A stretch of 64,000 nucleotides of DNA from Verrucomicrobiota bacterium (GCA_016219875.1 JACRJZ010000138.1:62001-126000); one strand, 5' to 3'. Positions 1-8,062 are shown, numbered from the stretch's first letter. The notes: generated from the letters alone by a model not told the origin. Numbers and translations are program-made.

Positions 1-538
1 GCAGCAGCGGATCGAGGCGCAGCGCGGCAGTGAACCGTTCGTCGCGCGGGAAGCCGCGTTCCCACACGGGCCGCTCCAGATCGTCGAACGGCGAGTTCGT
101 CATGCAGACCGAGGTCACGCCCGCCGCGGCCATGACGCGCGTGACGTAGTCCTGGGGCTTCCACTTGGCGAAGCTGCGGCGGAGGGCCACCAGATCGCGC
201 TTCTTCACGTCGAGGCCGAGCGCGTGCAGGCAGGTCAGCACGCCGCGGCACGATTCGGAGACGGGCGAGTTTTCGAGGAAGAGCTTTTCCCAGATCAAGT
301 CGGCCTGCTGGGTTTTCGAGAGCGCCCAAAACTTGTCATAGGGCAGGTCCAGGTAGCGAAACGCCTCGGACACCAGGTAATGGTACACGAGCAAGTCGTC
401 GATGCCCCACAGGAGCAGTTCCCCGAACGCCGGATCGTAGAGGTGCGTGTGGATGTCGGAAACCGAAGTCTCCTGCACCGCTTTCTCGACCAGCGCGGCC
501 AGTCTGGCGTGCTTGGGCTTTGCGTTCAGATTCGTCAT
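1..538 (-). CDS. Uronate (glucuronate) isomerase-like protein, 3' part outside window
   Basis: The minus strand is open from an ATG at 536-538 to the window edge, giving 179 residues. Near residues 28-32 it reads DIHTHLYDP, followed by GELLLWGIDDLLVYHYL. This is the N-terminal pattern of UxaC-like members of the amidohydrolase superfamily, where the HxH pair binds metal and the enzyme interconverts uronic acids and their keto forms. These proteins normally run past 400 residues, so more than half lies outside the window. The gene diverges from radC. The assignment rests on the N-terminal motif only; it could be a paralogue of unknown substrate. Confidence 0.75.
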   Translation of the reverse strand, partial: MTNLNAKPKHARLAALVEKAVQETSVSDIHTHLYDPAFGELLLWGIDDLLVYHYLVSEAFRYLDLPYDKFWALSKTQQADLIWEKLFLENSPVSESCRGVLTCLHALGLDVKKRDLVALRRSFAKWKPQDYVTRVMAAAGVTSVCMTNSPFDDLERPVWERGFPRDERFTAALRLDPLL

Positions 539-594
539 GCCGGGCGGACGCTAGCGGAGGAAAAGGCGGCAATGCACTAAGAAATTGAACGGCC

Positions 595-627
595 AACTTT
601 GAACTTTGAACTTTGAACTTTGAACTT
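595..627. repeat. Tandem GAACTTT heptamer
   Basis: About four and a half copies of the 7-bp unit GAACTTT lie in the 123-bp gap between the divergent uronate-isomerase-like gene and radC. It is a simple tandem repeat with no visible open frame. Its position in the shared upstream region means copy-number change could alter promoter spacing, but no promoter box was recognised. Confidence 0.85.
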
Positions 628-661
628 ACCCCGCCGCCGCCCTTGTGGTGGAATCCCGCCC

Positions 662-1372
662 ATGAACTCCAGCTATCTGATCCGGGACATGCCCTTCCAC
701 AACCGCCCCCGCGAGCGGCTTATCGAGCGCGGCGCGGACACACTGCGGGACGAGGAGTTGATCGCCATTCTGCTGCGCACCGGCCGAAAGGGCCTCTCGG
801 TCATCGACGTTGCCGGGCAGGTGCTGAAGAAATTTGGCCGGCTCGGCCACCTGGCGGGCGCGTCCATCGACGAGTTGTGCCAGATCGACGGCATCGGTCC
901 CGACAAGGCCGCCACGTTGAAGGCCGCCTTCGAGTTCGCCCGCCGGATGGCGCGGGAACTCCGCGAAGACTCGGCGGTGTTGGACACGCCGGAGCGGATT
1001 GCCGAGTTGCTGCGCGAAGAAATCCGCCACGAGCCAACGGAGCGATTCCAGGTCGTGCTGCTGAACATCCGCCGCCGGCTCATCCGCGTCGAGCGGCTTG
1101 CCCAGGGCACACAGGACACGCTGCTCGTGCAGCCGCGCGAGGTCTTCCGCTGCGCCCTCCTGGCCAATGCCGCCGCCATCGTGCTCGTCCACAACCACCC
1201 CAGCGGCGACCCCACGCCCTCCGAGGCGGACATCAAAGTGACGCGCGACCTGATCCGCGCCGGCCAATTGCTCAAGATCGACGTGGTGGACCACGTCATC
1301 TTGGGCCGCGCAACGTCGGAGCGGCCCAGAGACTACGTGTCGTTGCGGGAACTGGGATGCTTCTTCGCATGA
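662..1372 (+). CDS. radC: RadC family JAB/MPN-domain protein
   Basis: This 236-residue protein starts at the ATG at 662. The frame is open further upstream, but that part runs into the heptamer repeat and is not typical of RadC, whose N-terminus matches the DMPxxxRPRERL seen here. Residues 40-95 hold a helix-hairpin-helix-like stretch (ELCQIDGIGPDKAATL). Residues 177-190 carry the JAMM metal motif HNHPSGDPTPSEAD. RadC proteins have been linked to DNA recombination and repair, but their biochemical role is still unsettled. Length and motifs are normal, so the family call is firm. Confidence 0.95.
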   Translation: MNSSYLIRDMPFHNRPRERLIERGADTLRDEELIAILLRTGRKGLSVIDVAGQVLKKFGRLGHLAGASIDELCQIDGIGPDKAATLKAAFEFARRMARELREDSAVLDTPERIAELLREEIRHEPTERFQVVLLNIRRRLIRVERLAQGTQDTLLVQPREVFRCALLANAAAIVLVHNHPSGDPTPSEADIKVTRDLIRAGQLLKIDVVDHVILGRATSERPRDYVSLRELGCFFA

Positions 1373-1380
1373 GCGAAGAA

Positions 1381-1507
1381 GACCACGGGACTACAGGACC
1401 ACGGACCACAAGACCACAAGACAGGCTTTGAGCGTGAACTGGTCGCGGCAGTTCGATCCGTGGTCTTTGGGTTCGTGGTCCGTGGTCTGTGGTCCCGTGG
1501 TCTTGTA
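1381..1507. repeat. Inverted repeat of GGACCACGGACCAC type
   Basis: Between radC and the tRNA, 1381-1422 reads as short words of the form GACCACGGGAC, CACGGACCAC and AAGACCAC. The stretch 1460-1507 holds their reverse complements (GTGGTCCGTGGTC, GTGGTCCCGTGGTC). The two arms enclose about 37 bp without a gene. The structure resembles the flanks of the four-helix-bundle cassette at 12.6-13.3 kb, so it may be an empty or decayed copy of a similar element. That link is inference. Confidence 0.75.
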
Positions 1508-1571
1508 GCCCGCAATCCCTTTTCTGATTGTCACTCCCGCAGCCCCGAGGCACATTCAGCGCGCTCGGCGT

Positions 1572-1646
1572 GCCGGTGTAGCTCAGCGGTAGAGCATTCG
1601 ATTTGTAATCGAATGGTCGTCGGTTCAATCCCGACCACCGGCTCCA
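1572..1646 (+). tRNA. tRNA-Thr (anticodon TGT)
   Basis: A full cloverleaf can be drawn. The acceptor arms GCCGGTG and CACCGGC pair at 1572-1578 and 1636-1642. The D stem is GCTC/GAGC, the anticodon stem TTCGA/TCGAA with loop TTTGTAA, and the T stem GTCGG/CCGAC with loop TTCAATC. The anticodon is TGT, reading ACA threonine codons. The discriminator base is T, and CCA is encoded at 1644-1646. It ends 2 bp before the convergent 3' end of the nuclease-like gene. Confidence 0.97.
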
Positions 1647-1648
1647 GT

Positions 1649-2683
1649 TCACTTCCTGCCGTTGGACAGTCCTTTCCTCTTCGCCAACTCCCGTTGCAGG
1701 AAGGAATCGCGCGGCGCTTCCTGCCACGCGGCCAACCAGAGGTTCCCCAGCATCTGGCCGGCCTTGACGAGTTGGGCGCTCAGGAACTCGCGGCCCGCGT
1801 CCAGGTCTTGACCGCCGCGGGCCAGTTTGCCGTCCTTCTCGAGCCGGTAAAGCGGCTCGACGAGTTTCGATTGCTCGACCACGTAGGCCAGCATTTCAGG
1901 AAACGCGTTCGTGTGACCCAGTTCGCCCTGGGGCCAAGGCCGCTGGGCGGGGCGGATTCGGGCGAATAGCTCGTTCGTGCGCATGCCGCTTTGCTGGAGG
2001 AACCCGTAGTCGATCCACCCATGAAAGGTCCGGTTCGTCGTGAAGCGGTTCGGATTCGGGCCGACCCAGCCGTTGTAATGCCGCGTGGTGTGGAGCGGCT
2101 GCGCGGCGTCGCCGACGAAGTGCCCCATCACGCCCATGACATAGACGAGGTTCTCGCGCGCGTTGGCGATTTCTTCCGGCGTGCCCGCCGCCTCGTATTC
2201 CTTGAGGTAGGAGAACGCGGATTTGAGCTTCGAGTACTGCTCCGTGATCGTCCACGGCAGGAAGCCGGGCAAATGCCGCGTGGCGTCGAGATCGCGGGCG
2301 GGATCCGTAACCGGAAAATTCTGCGGATGGGCGAGGCGCCCGCGCGTCAGTTGCGCCACGAACTCGTAGCGGAAGGGCGACAACTGCTCCGGCGCGAGGC
2401 CGAACTTGGCCAAGTCTTCCAGATCGAGGAAGTGGTCCGGGCCGTTGCAGTGGCGGAGCGCCAGGTCGGGCGTGTTGCGCCACCGATCCGGCTCGCCCGA
2501 GAGGAAGGCGATGCGCTCACGCGCCGCGGCGTCGCGCACGAAGGCGGGGAAGTCTTCAGGCAACGACGCCAACGCAAGCTGGTTGATGAAGCGGTGAACT
2601 TCGTAGTCCCAGGCACGGGCGTTGAGGCCGACGAGGAGCGCGCCGGCCACCAGGGCCGCGCGGAGGGCGGACAATCTTTTCAT
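1649..2683 (-). CDS. Secreted S1/P1 nuclease-like (zinc phospholipase C fold) protein
   Basis: The protein has 344 residues from the ATG at 2681-2683. A GTG twelve bases upstream also opens the frame, but MKRLSALRAALVAGALL makes the better signal peptide. Cleavage after NARA would leave Trp25 at the mature N-terminus, followed by DYEVHR. A free N-terminal Trp that helps bind zinc is typical of the S1/P1 nuclease and phospholipase C superfamily. Further matches are NGPDHFLDLED and GHFVGDAAQPLHTT, the latter close to the family's HFxGDxHQPLH. The protein is probably an exported zinc hydrolase acting on nucleic acid or phosphoesters. The substrate cannot be told from sequence. It stands alone and converges on tRNA-Thr. 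Confidence 0.84.
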   Translation of the reverse strand: MKRLSALRAALVAGALLVGLNARAWDYEVHRFINQLALASLPEDFPAFVRDAAARERIAFLSGEPDRWRNTPDLALRHCNGPDHFLDLEDLAKFGLAPEQLSPFRYEFVAQLTRGRLAHPQNFPVTDPARDLDATRHLPGFLPWTITEQYSKLKSAFSYLKEYEAAGTPEEIANARENLVYVMGVMGHFVGDAAQPLHTTRHYNGWVGPNPNRFTTNRTFHGWIDYGFLQQSGMRTNELFARIRPAQRPWPQGELGHTNAFPEMLAYVVEQSKLVEPLYRLEKDGKLARGGQDLDAGREFLSAQLVKAGQMLGNLWLAAWQEAPRDSFLQRELAKRKGLSNGRK

Positions 2684-2761
2684 GCAGTCGAACACAATGG
2701 GGCGGCAATGTAGGAGGCTTCAGGGAAAAGGCAACCGCGGGGAGGTGTCCTCAAAGTCGTC

Positions 2762-2785
2762 GTAGCAGCCGACGTGAGGAGGCTC
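2762..2785. repeat. Half copy of the GTAGCAGCCGACGTGAGGAG hairpin element
   Basis: These 24 bp match the left arm of the 100-bp hairpin elements at 3440-3539 and 62961-63060, but the right arm is missing. It lies upstream of the first response regulator in a stretch with no recognisable gene. It is best read as a decayed or partial copy. Confidence 0.8.
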
Positions 2786-2920
2786 CATTCAGAAGTCAGA
2801 GGTCAGAGCGTGGTCGTCGAGAACGCGCGCGCCTGCCACAGCGTCGCGCACAAGCAACCCGGAGCTGAGCCGTTTCTCCGGCGGGCGATGCCGGGAACTC
2901 TTACGCAGACAACGGCGCCC

Positions 2921-2965
2921 TCCCTACGTAGTTCTGCATATTCTGGCGCGGCGGCGTCTTGCCGA
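2921..2965 (+). promoter_or_regulatory. Candidate shared promoter/operator with TACGTA (copy A)
   Basis: This 45-bp segment begins TCCCTACGTA and ends TGCCGA, 17 bp before the ATG of the response regulator at 2983. Aligned without gaps it matches 34 of 45 positions with 5102-5146, which lies 15 bp before the histidine kinase start. The palindrome TACGTA is at 2925-2930, and both copies have TATTC about 8 bp further on. The conserved distance to two signalling genes suggests a common regulator. The binding protein is not known; the NarL-type regulator at 4081 is one candidate. Confidence 0.5.
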
Positions 2966-2982
2966 GACTTTGCATCATAGGT

Positions 2983-3459
2983 ATGAACACGAGTTGTGGC
3001 GCACCGCCAGCCGCCGAGCCGGACCGGCCCAAGGGCCGCGTGCTGGTGGTGGATGATTTTCCCTCCACCCGGGCCGCGCTGTGCGAATTGGTGCAATCCG
3101 TCCCCTGGCTCCAGGTCGTCGGCCAGGCCGATAATGGCTCCCAGGCGCTGGACCAAGTCGCCTCGCTCCGTCCGGACGTGGTCCTGCTGGACTTGGCCAT
3201 GCCGGCGCTGGACGGACTTTCCGTCACGCGCTTGATCCGCCAACGTCATCCCGAGATGAAGGTGGTCGTGGTTTCCGTGCATGACGGCGCCGCCTGGAAG
3301 AAAGCCAGCTTCGCCCACGGGGCCGACGCGTTTGTGTCCAAGAACCACGCCCACCTTGAACTGCTGCCCGAACTGGAGCGCCTCTTCCACGCGCCAGCAG
3401 ACGGATCGGGCGGGCCGTCTCAATCCATCGCCTCTTCAGAGCCTCTTTCAAAACCGTAG
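2983..3459 (+). CDS. Single-domain response regulator (REC)
   Basis: This 158-residue protein is a lone receiver domain. Residues 19-25 read RVLVVDD, with the acidic pair at Asp24 and Asp25. The phosphoacceptor is Asp70 in VVLLDLAMP, and a late Lys lies in FVSKNH. There is no output domain. The ATG at 2983 was preferred to an in-frame start 24 bp upstream because it fits the conserved upstream block. The last residues (SEPLSKP) and the TAG stop are encoded by the start of the hairpin element at 3440-3539, so the original C-terminus has probably been replaced. It opens the signalling cluster and may serve the PAS kinase at 5162 or act as a phosphate shuttle. Confidence 0.85.
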   Translation: MNTSCGAPPAAEPDRPKGRVLVVDDFPSTRAALCELVQSVPWLQVVGQADNGSQALDQVASLRPDVVLLDLAMPALDGLSVTRLIRQRHPEMKVVVVSVHDGAAWKKASFAHGADAFVSKNHAHLELLPELERLFHAPADGSGGPSQSIASSEPLSKP

Positions 3460-3539
3460 CAGCCGACGTGAGGAGACTCTGTTTCCCTTGAAGTTTGAGC
3501 CTCCTCACGTCGGCTGCTACCGAGTTTTGAAATTGCCTC
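3440..3539. repeat. 100-bp hairpin element, copy 1
   Basis: The core is a perfect 20-bp inverted repeat, with arms at 3456-3475 and 3501-3520 around a 25-bp loop, extended by outer arms TTCAAAAC and GTTTTGAA. A second full copy at 62961-63060 differs at only 6 of 100 positions. This copy starts inside the response regulator gene and provides its stop codon. The strong stem directly after the stop could act as a transcription end or mRNA 3' stabiliser. No T-run follows, so it is not a classical intrinsic terminator. Confidence 0.92.
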
Positions 3540-3715
3540 TTCATAATCTCCCATCTTCCCGGCCATAATCGCCCCCGCCCTCCGCTGGCATCTCGGCTGG
3601 GACAAGTATCGTCGCCCTGCCCCGAGGAAAGGACGCCAGAGCCACAGCGGCGTGAAGCCGAGTCCCATTCGTCACCTGCTCACGCAGGCGATGGGGCGTA
3701 ACTTGGCACGGTCGC

Positions 3716-3856
3716 CGTAGCGCAGACATTCCTGTCTGCCGTAGCGCAGGCTTTCCAGCCTGCGGGGCGTGCGAACGATTCGGGCGTTCGCATCGTGGCG
3801 GACGGTCGGCCGACAAGAATGTCGGCGCTACGGCAGGCTGGAAAGCCTGCGCTACG
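3716..3856. repeat. Composite GTAGCGCAGRC palindrome
   Basis: The left part reads GTAGCGCAGACATTCCTGTC, then a second unit GTAGCGCAGGCTTTCCAGCC. The right part holds the reverse complements in nested order (GACAAGAATGTCGGCGCTAC, then GGCTGGAAAGCCTGCGCTAC). It is therefore two hairpin units inside a longer inverted repeat. Related composites lie at 10465-10621 and, inside a gene, at 12950-13084. These are short non-coding interspersed elements of REP type with no transposase nearby. Confidence 0.88.
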
Positions 3857-3921
3857 GCGGGGGTGTCCGGTTGCACCCCAGGCAAGGACGGCTGCCAATG
3901 CTGGCTTGCACCAGGGCCGCC

Positions 3922-3945
3922 CACCGGTCATTCTCCCGACCGGTG
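3922..3945. repeat. Small hairpin CACCGGTC/GACCGGTG
   Basis: An 8-bp perfect stem with an 8-bp loop lies about 135 bp upstream of the NarL-type regulator. No T-run follows on either strand, so a terminator role is not supported. It could be an operator or a minor repeat. Confidence 0.45.
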
Positions 3946-4080
3946 ATAGGGACATAAAGCATGGCGCGGACGCGCGGGGGTTGGCCCGGAGTTCAGGACT
4001 GCCCCGACTGCAAGCCGCTCGTTCGTCGCCAAAGTGAACCCGGCTGCGCAATTCGAAATGAGACGACAACTCGAGTCCGA

Positions 4081-4776
4081 ATGGTCAAGGACGAGAGCAA
4101 CCTGGGCATGAGCCGCTCGGCCTTCAAGAGACTCCGACTGGTTCTCGCTGACGACCACGAGATCGTCCGGCGCGGACTCCGGGCCACGTTGGAGGAACAG
4201 CCTGGATGGACGGTCATCGGCGAAGCCGGCAACGGGCGGGAGGCGGTGGAATTGGTGAAGCGACTGAAGCCGGACCTCGCCATCCTGGACCTCGTCATGC
4301 CGGAACTCAACGGACTGGAGGCCACGCGGCAAATCAAGAAAGCCGTGCCGGGGGTCGAAATCCTCATCCTCACGATGCATGAGTCCGAGCAACTCGTCCG
4401 CGAGGTGCTGGCGGCGGGCGCGCGCGGTTATGTGCTCAAGAACGACGCCGGCCGCGTGCTGCTCCACGCCGTTGAAGCACTGAGCCAGCACAAGCCGTTC
4501 TTCACCTCGAAGGTGGCGGAGATCGTGCTCAACGAGTACCTGCGCCCCACCGAGCCTTCCCTCAATGGTTCCGAAAGCAGCCGGCTCACCTCGCGCGAGC
4601 GGGAGATTCTGCAACTCATCGCTGAAGGCAAGGCCAACAAAGAGATCGCCGAGGCGCTGGGCATCGCCGTGCGGACGACGGAGACGCATCGCGCCAACCT
4701 CATGCGCAAGCTCGACCTCCATACCGCCAGCGACCTCACCCGCTACGCCATTCGGAACAAGATCGTGGAGGCGTAG
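4081..4776 (+). CDS. NarL/FixJ-type response regulator (REC + LuxR HTH)
   Basis: The protein has 231 residues from the ATG at 4081. A start at 4108 (MSRSAFKRLRLVLADD) is equally possible, since neither has a clear ribosome site. Residues 18-135 are a receiver domain with DD at 24-25 and phosphoacceptor Asp70 (LAILDLVMPELNG). A conserved Lys follows in GYVLKN. Residues 168-231 are a LuxR-type helix-turn-helix (LTSREREILQLIAEGKANKE, ETHRANLMRKL). Such proteins bind DNA as dimers when phosphorylated. It lies just upstream of the PAS kinase and is a reasonable partner for it. Confidence 0.92.
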   Translation: MVKDESNLGMSRSAFKRLRLVLADDHEIVRRGLRATLEEQPGWTVIGEAGNGREAVELVKRLKPDLAILDLVMPELNGLEATRQIKKAVPGVEILILTMHESEQLVREVLAAGARGYVLKNDAGRVLLHAVEALSQHKPFFTSKVAEIVLNEYLRPTEPSLNGSESSRLTSREREILQLIAEGKANKEIAEALGIAVRTTETHRANLMRKLDLHTASDLTRYAIRNKIVEA

Positions 4777-5161
4777 CCCGGCTCGGGCCACAGCGAGGGC
4801 GAAGGGTGAAGGTTTGAATTTCAACCCGGCAGTTGGGAGCCACCGATAGCACAGATGGCACAGACCCAAAGAGGTTCGAGCGAAGGCGGGCCGTTGACCC
4901 GGGGGGTACGCTTCAGAGAATTGGTTTCAGATCTTCAACTCCTTCCCTCTGTGGCATCGGTGTCATCTGTGGCTCACTTCGGCTGCTTGCTCAGGGTCAA
5001 CCCTTCAACCTCACCGGTGAGCAAGGCGAAATCGCCCGCCGGGTTCACCGCGCCCTCTCGGCTCACGGCCAGAGAGGCCGGCTACGTACCGCCTTCCCGC
5101 GTCCCTACGTACTTGGCTGTATTCAGTCGCGGCCCCGTCGTGCCGATGTTCACTTGTGACG
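4777..5161. other. 385-bp intergenic stretch with inverted repeat and TACGTA sites
   Basis: No gene is seen. An imperfect inverted repeat has arms at 4837-4865 and 4948-4975 (GAGCCACCGATAGCACAGAT against GCATCGGTGTCATCTGTGGC). Further on, TACGTA occurs at 5092-5097 and again at 5106-5111. The second is inside the candidate promoter/operator that precedes the histidine kinase. Confidence 0.7.
5102..5146 (+). promoter_or_regulatory. Candidate shared promoter/operator with TACGTA (copy B)
   Basis: This 45-bp block is 76 percent identical, without gaps, to 2921-2965 and ends 15 bp before the kinase ATG. It contains TCCCTACGTA, TATTC, the words CGCGGC and CGTC, and ends TGCCGA. An extra TACGTA lies 14 bp upstream at 5092-5097, which copy A lacks, so the kinase gene has a two-site arrangement. 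The function is inferred from conservation and position only. Confidence 0.5.
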
Positions 5162-8062
5162 ATGAGCCAAAGTCCCGCAGACGACGCGATCGTCAGCCAT
5201 TTCACGAGCGTCCCGTCTCCACCGCGTTCATCGCCGGACACGGGCCGGAATCCGTTTTTCCGTGCCCCGGGCGACCGCAGGGGGCAGGACAGCGCTTCGA
5301 CCGTGGTTGACTCCCCGGCCTCGCACGTGGCCGTGCTGGACCGGCATGGGGTCATCGTGGCGGTGAACCCCGCGTGGGAACAATTCTCGCGGGAGCACTT
5401 CAACCACGGCATGGCCCGCCTGGTTCCAGGCATGAGCTACATCGAAGCCTGCCACGCGGTGGCGGCGGAAAACCCGGAGATGCGGGAGGCGTTGGACGGC
5501 CTCGAAAGCGTGCTGAAAGGGGAGTCGCCGCAGTTCACTCTCGAGTACTCCTGGCGCTTGCCGGACACCGAACGGTGGTTTCTCCTGACCGCGACGTCCC
5601 TGGCTGGAAGCGCCAGCGGGGCCGTGGTTTCGCACGCCGACATCACGCCGCAGCGCGCGGCGGCAGAATCGCTCCGGCACACCGAGCAGCAGTTCCAGCT
5701 TGTGATGTCCGCGTCCGGCACGGGTTTCTGGGACTGGAACCTCAAGACCGACGCGATCTATTTTTCGCCGATCTGGAAGCGCCAGCTTGGCTACGCGGAC
5801 GCGGAGTTGAAGAACTGTTTTGAAACCTGGGAAAGCCGCTTTCATCCGGAGGACCGCGACGCGGCCATGCGCCACCTGCTCGTGTACCTGGCCAAGCCGT
5901 GGCCCGGCTTCGAGATCGAATTCCGGCTCCGTCACCGCGATGGCTCCTACCGCTGGTTCCTGTGCCGGGCCGCTTCCCTGGAGGATGAGCACGGCGACCC
6001 CTACCGCATGTTGGGGGTGCATCTGGACATCACCGACCACAAGAACACCGAAGCCCGGACCCACCAGAACGAGGCGCGCTTGCGGGCCATCGTGGACACC
6101 GCGTCCGATGCCGTCATCACCGCCGACGGCAGCGGGCGGATCATCTCCTGGAACCCGGCAGCAGCGCGGATTTTCGGCCACTCGGAAGCGGAGGCCGTAG
6201 GCCAGCCGCTGTCGCTGATCATGCCGGAGCGGTTTCACGAAATGCACCCACGCGTGTTCCAGCAGGCGGTCGCCACCGGGGAATGCCGGATTCTGGGCCG
6301 GCCCCTGGAACTGACCGCGCGGCGCAAGGACGGCACCGAGTTTCCGATCGAGCTCACGCTGGGCCAGTGGAAGACGCCCCAGACGGTGTTTTTCACCGCC
6401 GTCATCCGGGACATCACCGAGCGGGTCCGCGCCGACCAAAAACTGCGGATTCTCTCGCGGGCCATCGAACATTCGCCGGCCAACGTCGTCATCACCAACG
6501 CCGACGGCCTCATCGAGTATGTGAACCCCAAGTTCACCGAAATCACCGGCTACACCAGCGAGGAAGTCCTGGGGAAGAACCCGCGGATTCTCAACTCGGG
6601 CCAAGTCCCGTCGGAAGTCTATCGGGCGCTTTGGGCGACCATCACCGGCGGGCACGAGTGGCAAGGTGAGATCTTGAACCGGCGCAAGGACGGCGCGCTG
6701 TTCCTGGAATTTGCTTCGATCTCGCCGGTGTTCGACGACGCCGGCCGCATCACCCATTTCGTTTCCGTGAATGAAGACATCACCGCGCGCAAGGACGCCG
6801 AGCGCCTGCTCGAAGAAAGCGAGGCGCGGTTTCGCACGCTGGTGGAGAACATCCCGGTCGGCCTGTTCCGCAGCTTGCCTGGACCCGAGGGCCGGCTCCT
6901 CATGGTCAATGCTGCGCTGGCCCGGCTGTTCGGCTTTGCCTCGACCGAAGACATGCTGGCGCACTGTGCCGCCGATTTTTATGAGAACCGTGAGGACCGG
7001 AAACGGTTTTCCGATGCGTTGCTCAAGCTGAGCCACATCGAAGGCGTGGAACTCCGGCTCAAGCGCCAAGACGGACAGCCCTTCTGGGGCCGCCTCAACG
7101 CGCGGGTCATGCGGGATGCCGCCGGCAAGATCCTCCATTTCGACGGCACCATTGAAGACATCACCATGCGCAAGCAGTTCGAGGAGGAACGCAACCGGAT
7201 GGAGATCCAACTCCGGCACGCGCAGAAACTCGAATCCATCGGCCAGCTTGCCGCCGGCATCGCCCACGAGATCAACACCCCCACCCAGTTCATCGGCGAC
7301 AACATGCGGTTCCTCCGCGATGCCTTCGGCGAGGTGCAGAAACTGGTCACGCACTACGGCGCCCTCTTGGAGGCCGCGCGGCGCAACGCCATCACGCCGG
7401 AACTGCTGGCGGAAAACGACGCCGCCCGGCAGGCCGCGGACCTCGACTACCTCCAGGCCGAGATTCCCTCCGCCCTCGACCAATCCCTCGAAGGCGTGGG
7501 GCGCGTCACCAAGATCGTCCGGGCCATGAAAGACTTCTCCCATCCGGGCGCGGAAGAAAAGTCCCTGGCCGACTTGAACAAGGCCATCGAAAGCACGCTC
7601 ACGGTCTGCCGCAACGAATGGAAGTACGTGGCCGAGGTGGTGACGGAGTTCGATCCCGCCCTCCCATCTGTGCCCTGTGTGGTCAGCGAGTTCAACCAGG
7701 TGATCCTGAACCTGGTCATCAATGCCGCCCACGCCATCGCCGACGTGATAGGCAAAGACAGCGGCGCCAAAGGCCGGATCACCGTGACCACGAAGCACGA
7801 CGGCGACTGGGTCGAAATCCGCGTCCAGGACACGGGCGCCGGCATCCCGGAGTCCGTGCGCCACCGCATCTTCACGCCGTTTTTCACCACCAAGGGCGTG
7901 GGCAAAGGCACCGGCCAGGGCTTGGCCATCGCCCGGGGCGTGGTGGTGGAGCGGCACGGCGGAAGCATTCACTTTGAAACCGAGACCGGCCGGGGCACGA
8001 GCTTCATCATCCGCCTGCCGATTCACCCGGCGTCCTCCCCCACCGACGAGACGAACTCATGA
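5162..8062 (+). CDS. Multi-PAS hybrid-free sensor histidine kinase
   Basis: The protein has 966 residues from ATG at 5162; a GTG two codons upstream is the alternative. About five PAS-type sensor units can be read in order: AVLDRHGVIVAVNPAWEQF, MSASGTGFWDWNL, IVDTASDAVITADGSGRIIS, PANVVITNADGLIEYVNPKF and LVENIPVGLFRS. The H box follows (IGQLAAGIAHEINTP) with phosphorylated His at about residue 702. The ATPase part has NLVINAAHAI, DTGAGIPE and GKGTGQGLAI. No membrane segment is evident, so it is probably a cytoplasmic sensor of redox, light or small ligands. It overlaps the next gene by ATGA, so the REC-HDOD protein is a likely partner. Confidence 0.95.
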   Translation: MSQSPADDAIVSHFTSVPSPPRSSPDTGRNPFFRAPGDRRGQDSASTVVDSPASHVAVLDRHGVIVAVNPAWEQFSREHFNHGMARLVPGMSYIEACHAVAAENPEMREALDGLESVLKGESPQFTLEYSWRLPDTERWFLLTATSLAGSASGAVVSHADITPQRAAAESLRHTEQQFQLVMSASGTGFWDWNLKTDAIYFSPIWKRQLGYADAELKNCFETWESRFHPEDRDAAMRHLLVYLAKPWPGFEIEFRLRHRDGSYRWFLCRAASLEDEHGDPYRMLGVHLDITDHKNTEARTHQNEARLRAIVDTASDAVITADGSGRIISWNPAAARIFGHSEAEAVGQPLSLIMPERFHEMHPRVFQQAVATGECRILGRPLELTARRKDGTEFPIELTLGQWKTPQTVFFTAVIRDITERVRADQKLRILSRAIEHSPANVVITNADGLIEYVNPKFTEITGYTSEEVLGKNPRILNSGQVPSEVYRALWATITGGHEWQGEILNRRKDGALFLEFASISPVFDDAGRITHFVSVNEDITARKDAERLLEESEARFRTLVENIPVGLFRSLPGPEGRLLMVNAALARLFGFASTEDMLAHCAADFYENREDRKRFSDALLKLSHIEGVELRLKRQDGQPFWGRLNARVMRDAAGKILHFDGTIEDITMRKQFEEERNRMEIQLRHAQKLESIGQLAAGIAHEINTPTQFIGDNMRFLRDAFGEVQKLVTHYGALLEAARRNAITPELLAENDAARQAADLDYLQAEIPSALDQSLEGVGRVTKIVRAMKDFSHPGAEEKSLADLNKAIESTLTVCRNEWKYVAEVVTEFDPALPSVPCVVSEFNQVILNLVINAAHAIADVIGKDSGAKGRITVTTKHDGDWVEIRVQDTGAGIPESVRHRIFTPFFTTKGVGKGTGQGLAIARGVVVERHGGSIHFETETGRGTSFIIRLPIHPASSPTDETNS

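Larger units (their letters stand above)
3460..4080. other. 621-bp stretch without a gene, rich in palindromes
   Basis: No credible coding frame was found here. The stretch holds most of the 100-bp hairpin element (to 3539), the composite GTAGCGCAG palindrome at 3716-3856 and a small hairpin at 3922-3945. An ATG at 3961 opens a frame in phase with the NarL-type regulator, but its first 40 residues are rich in Cys, Arg and Pro and do not look like the start of a receiver domain. Confidence 0.7.

Noticed and set aside
2774..2980. Small plus-strand frame of 68 codons before the first response regulator
   Set aside because: It starts in a partial hairpin repeat and covers the conserved TACGTA upstream block. 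No family resemblance or ribosome site was seen.
3961..4080. Earlier ATG for the NarL-type regulator
   Set aside because: The 40 residues it would add are Cys/Arg-rich and unlike receiver-domain starts, and the ATG follows repeat DNA. The start at 4081 or 4108 is more likely.
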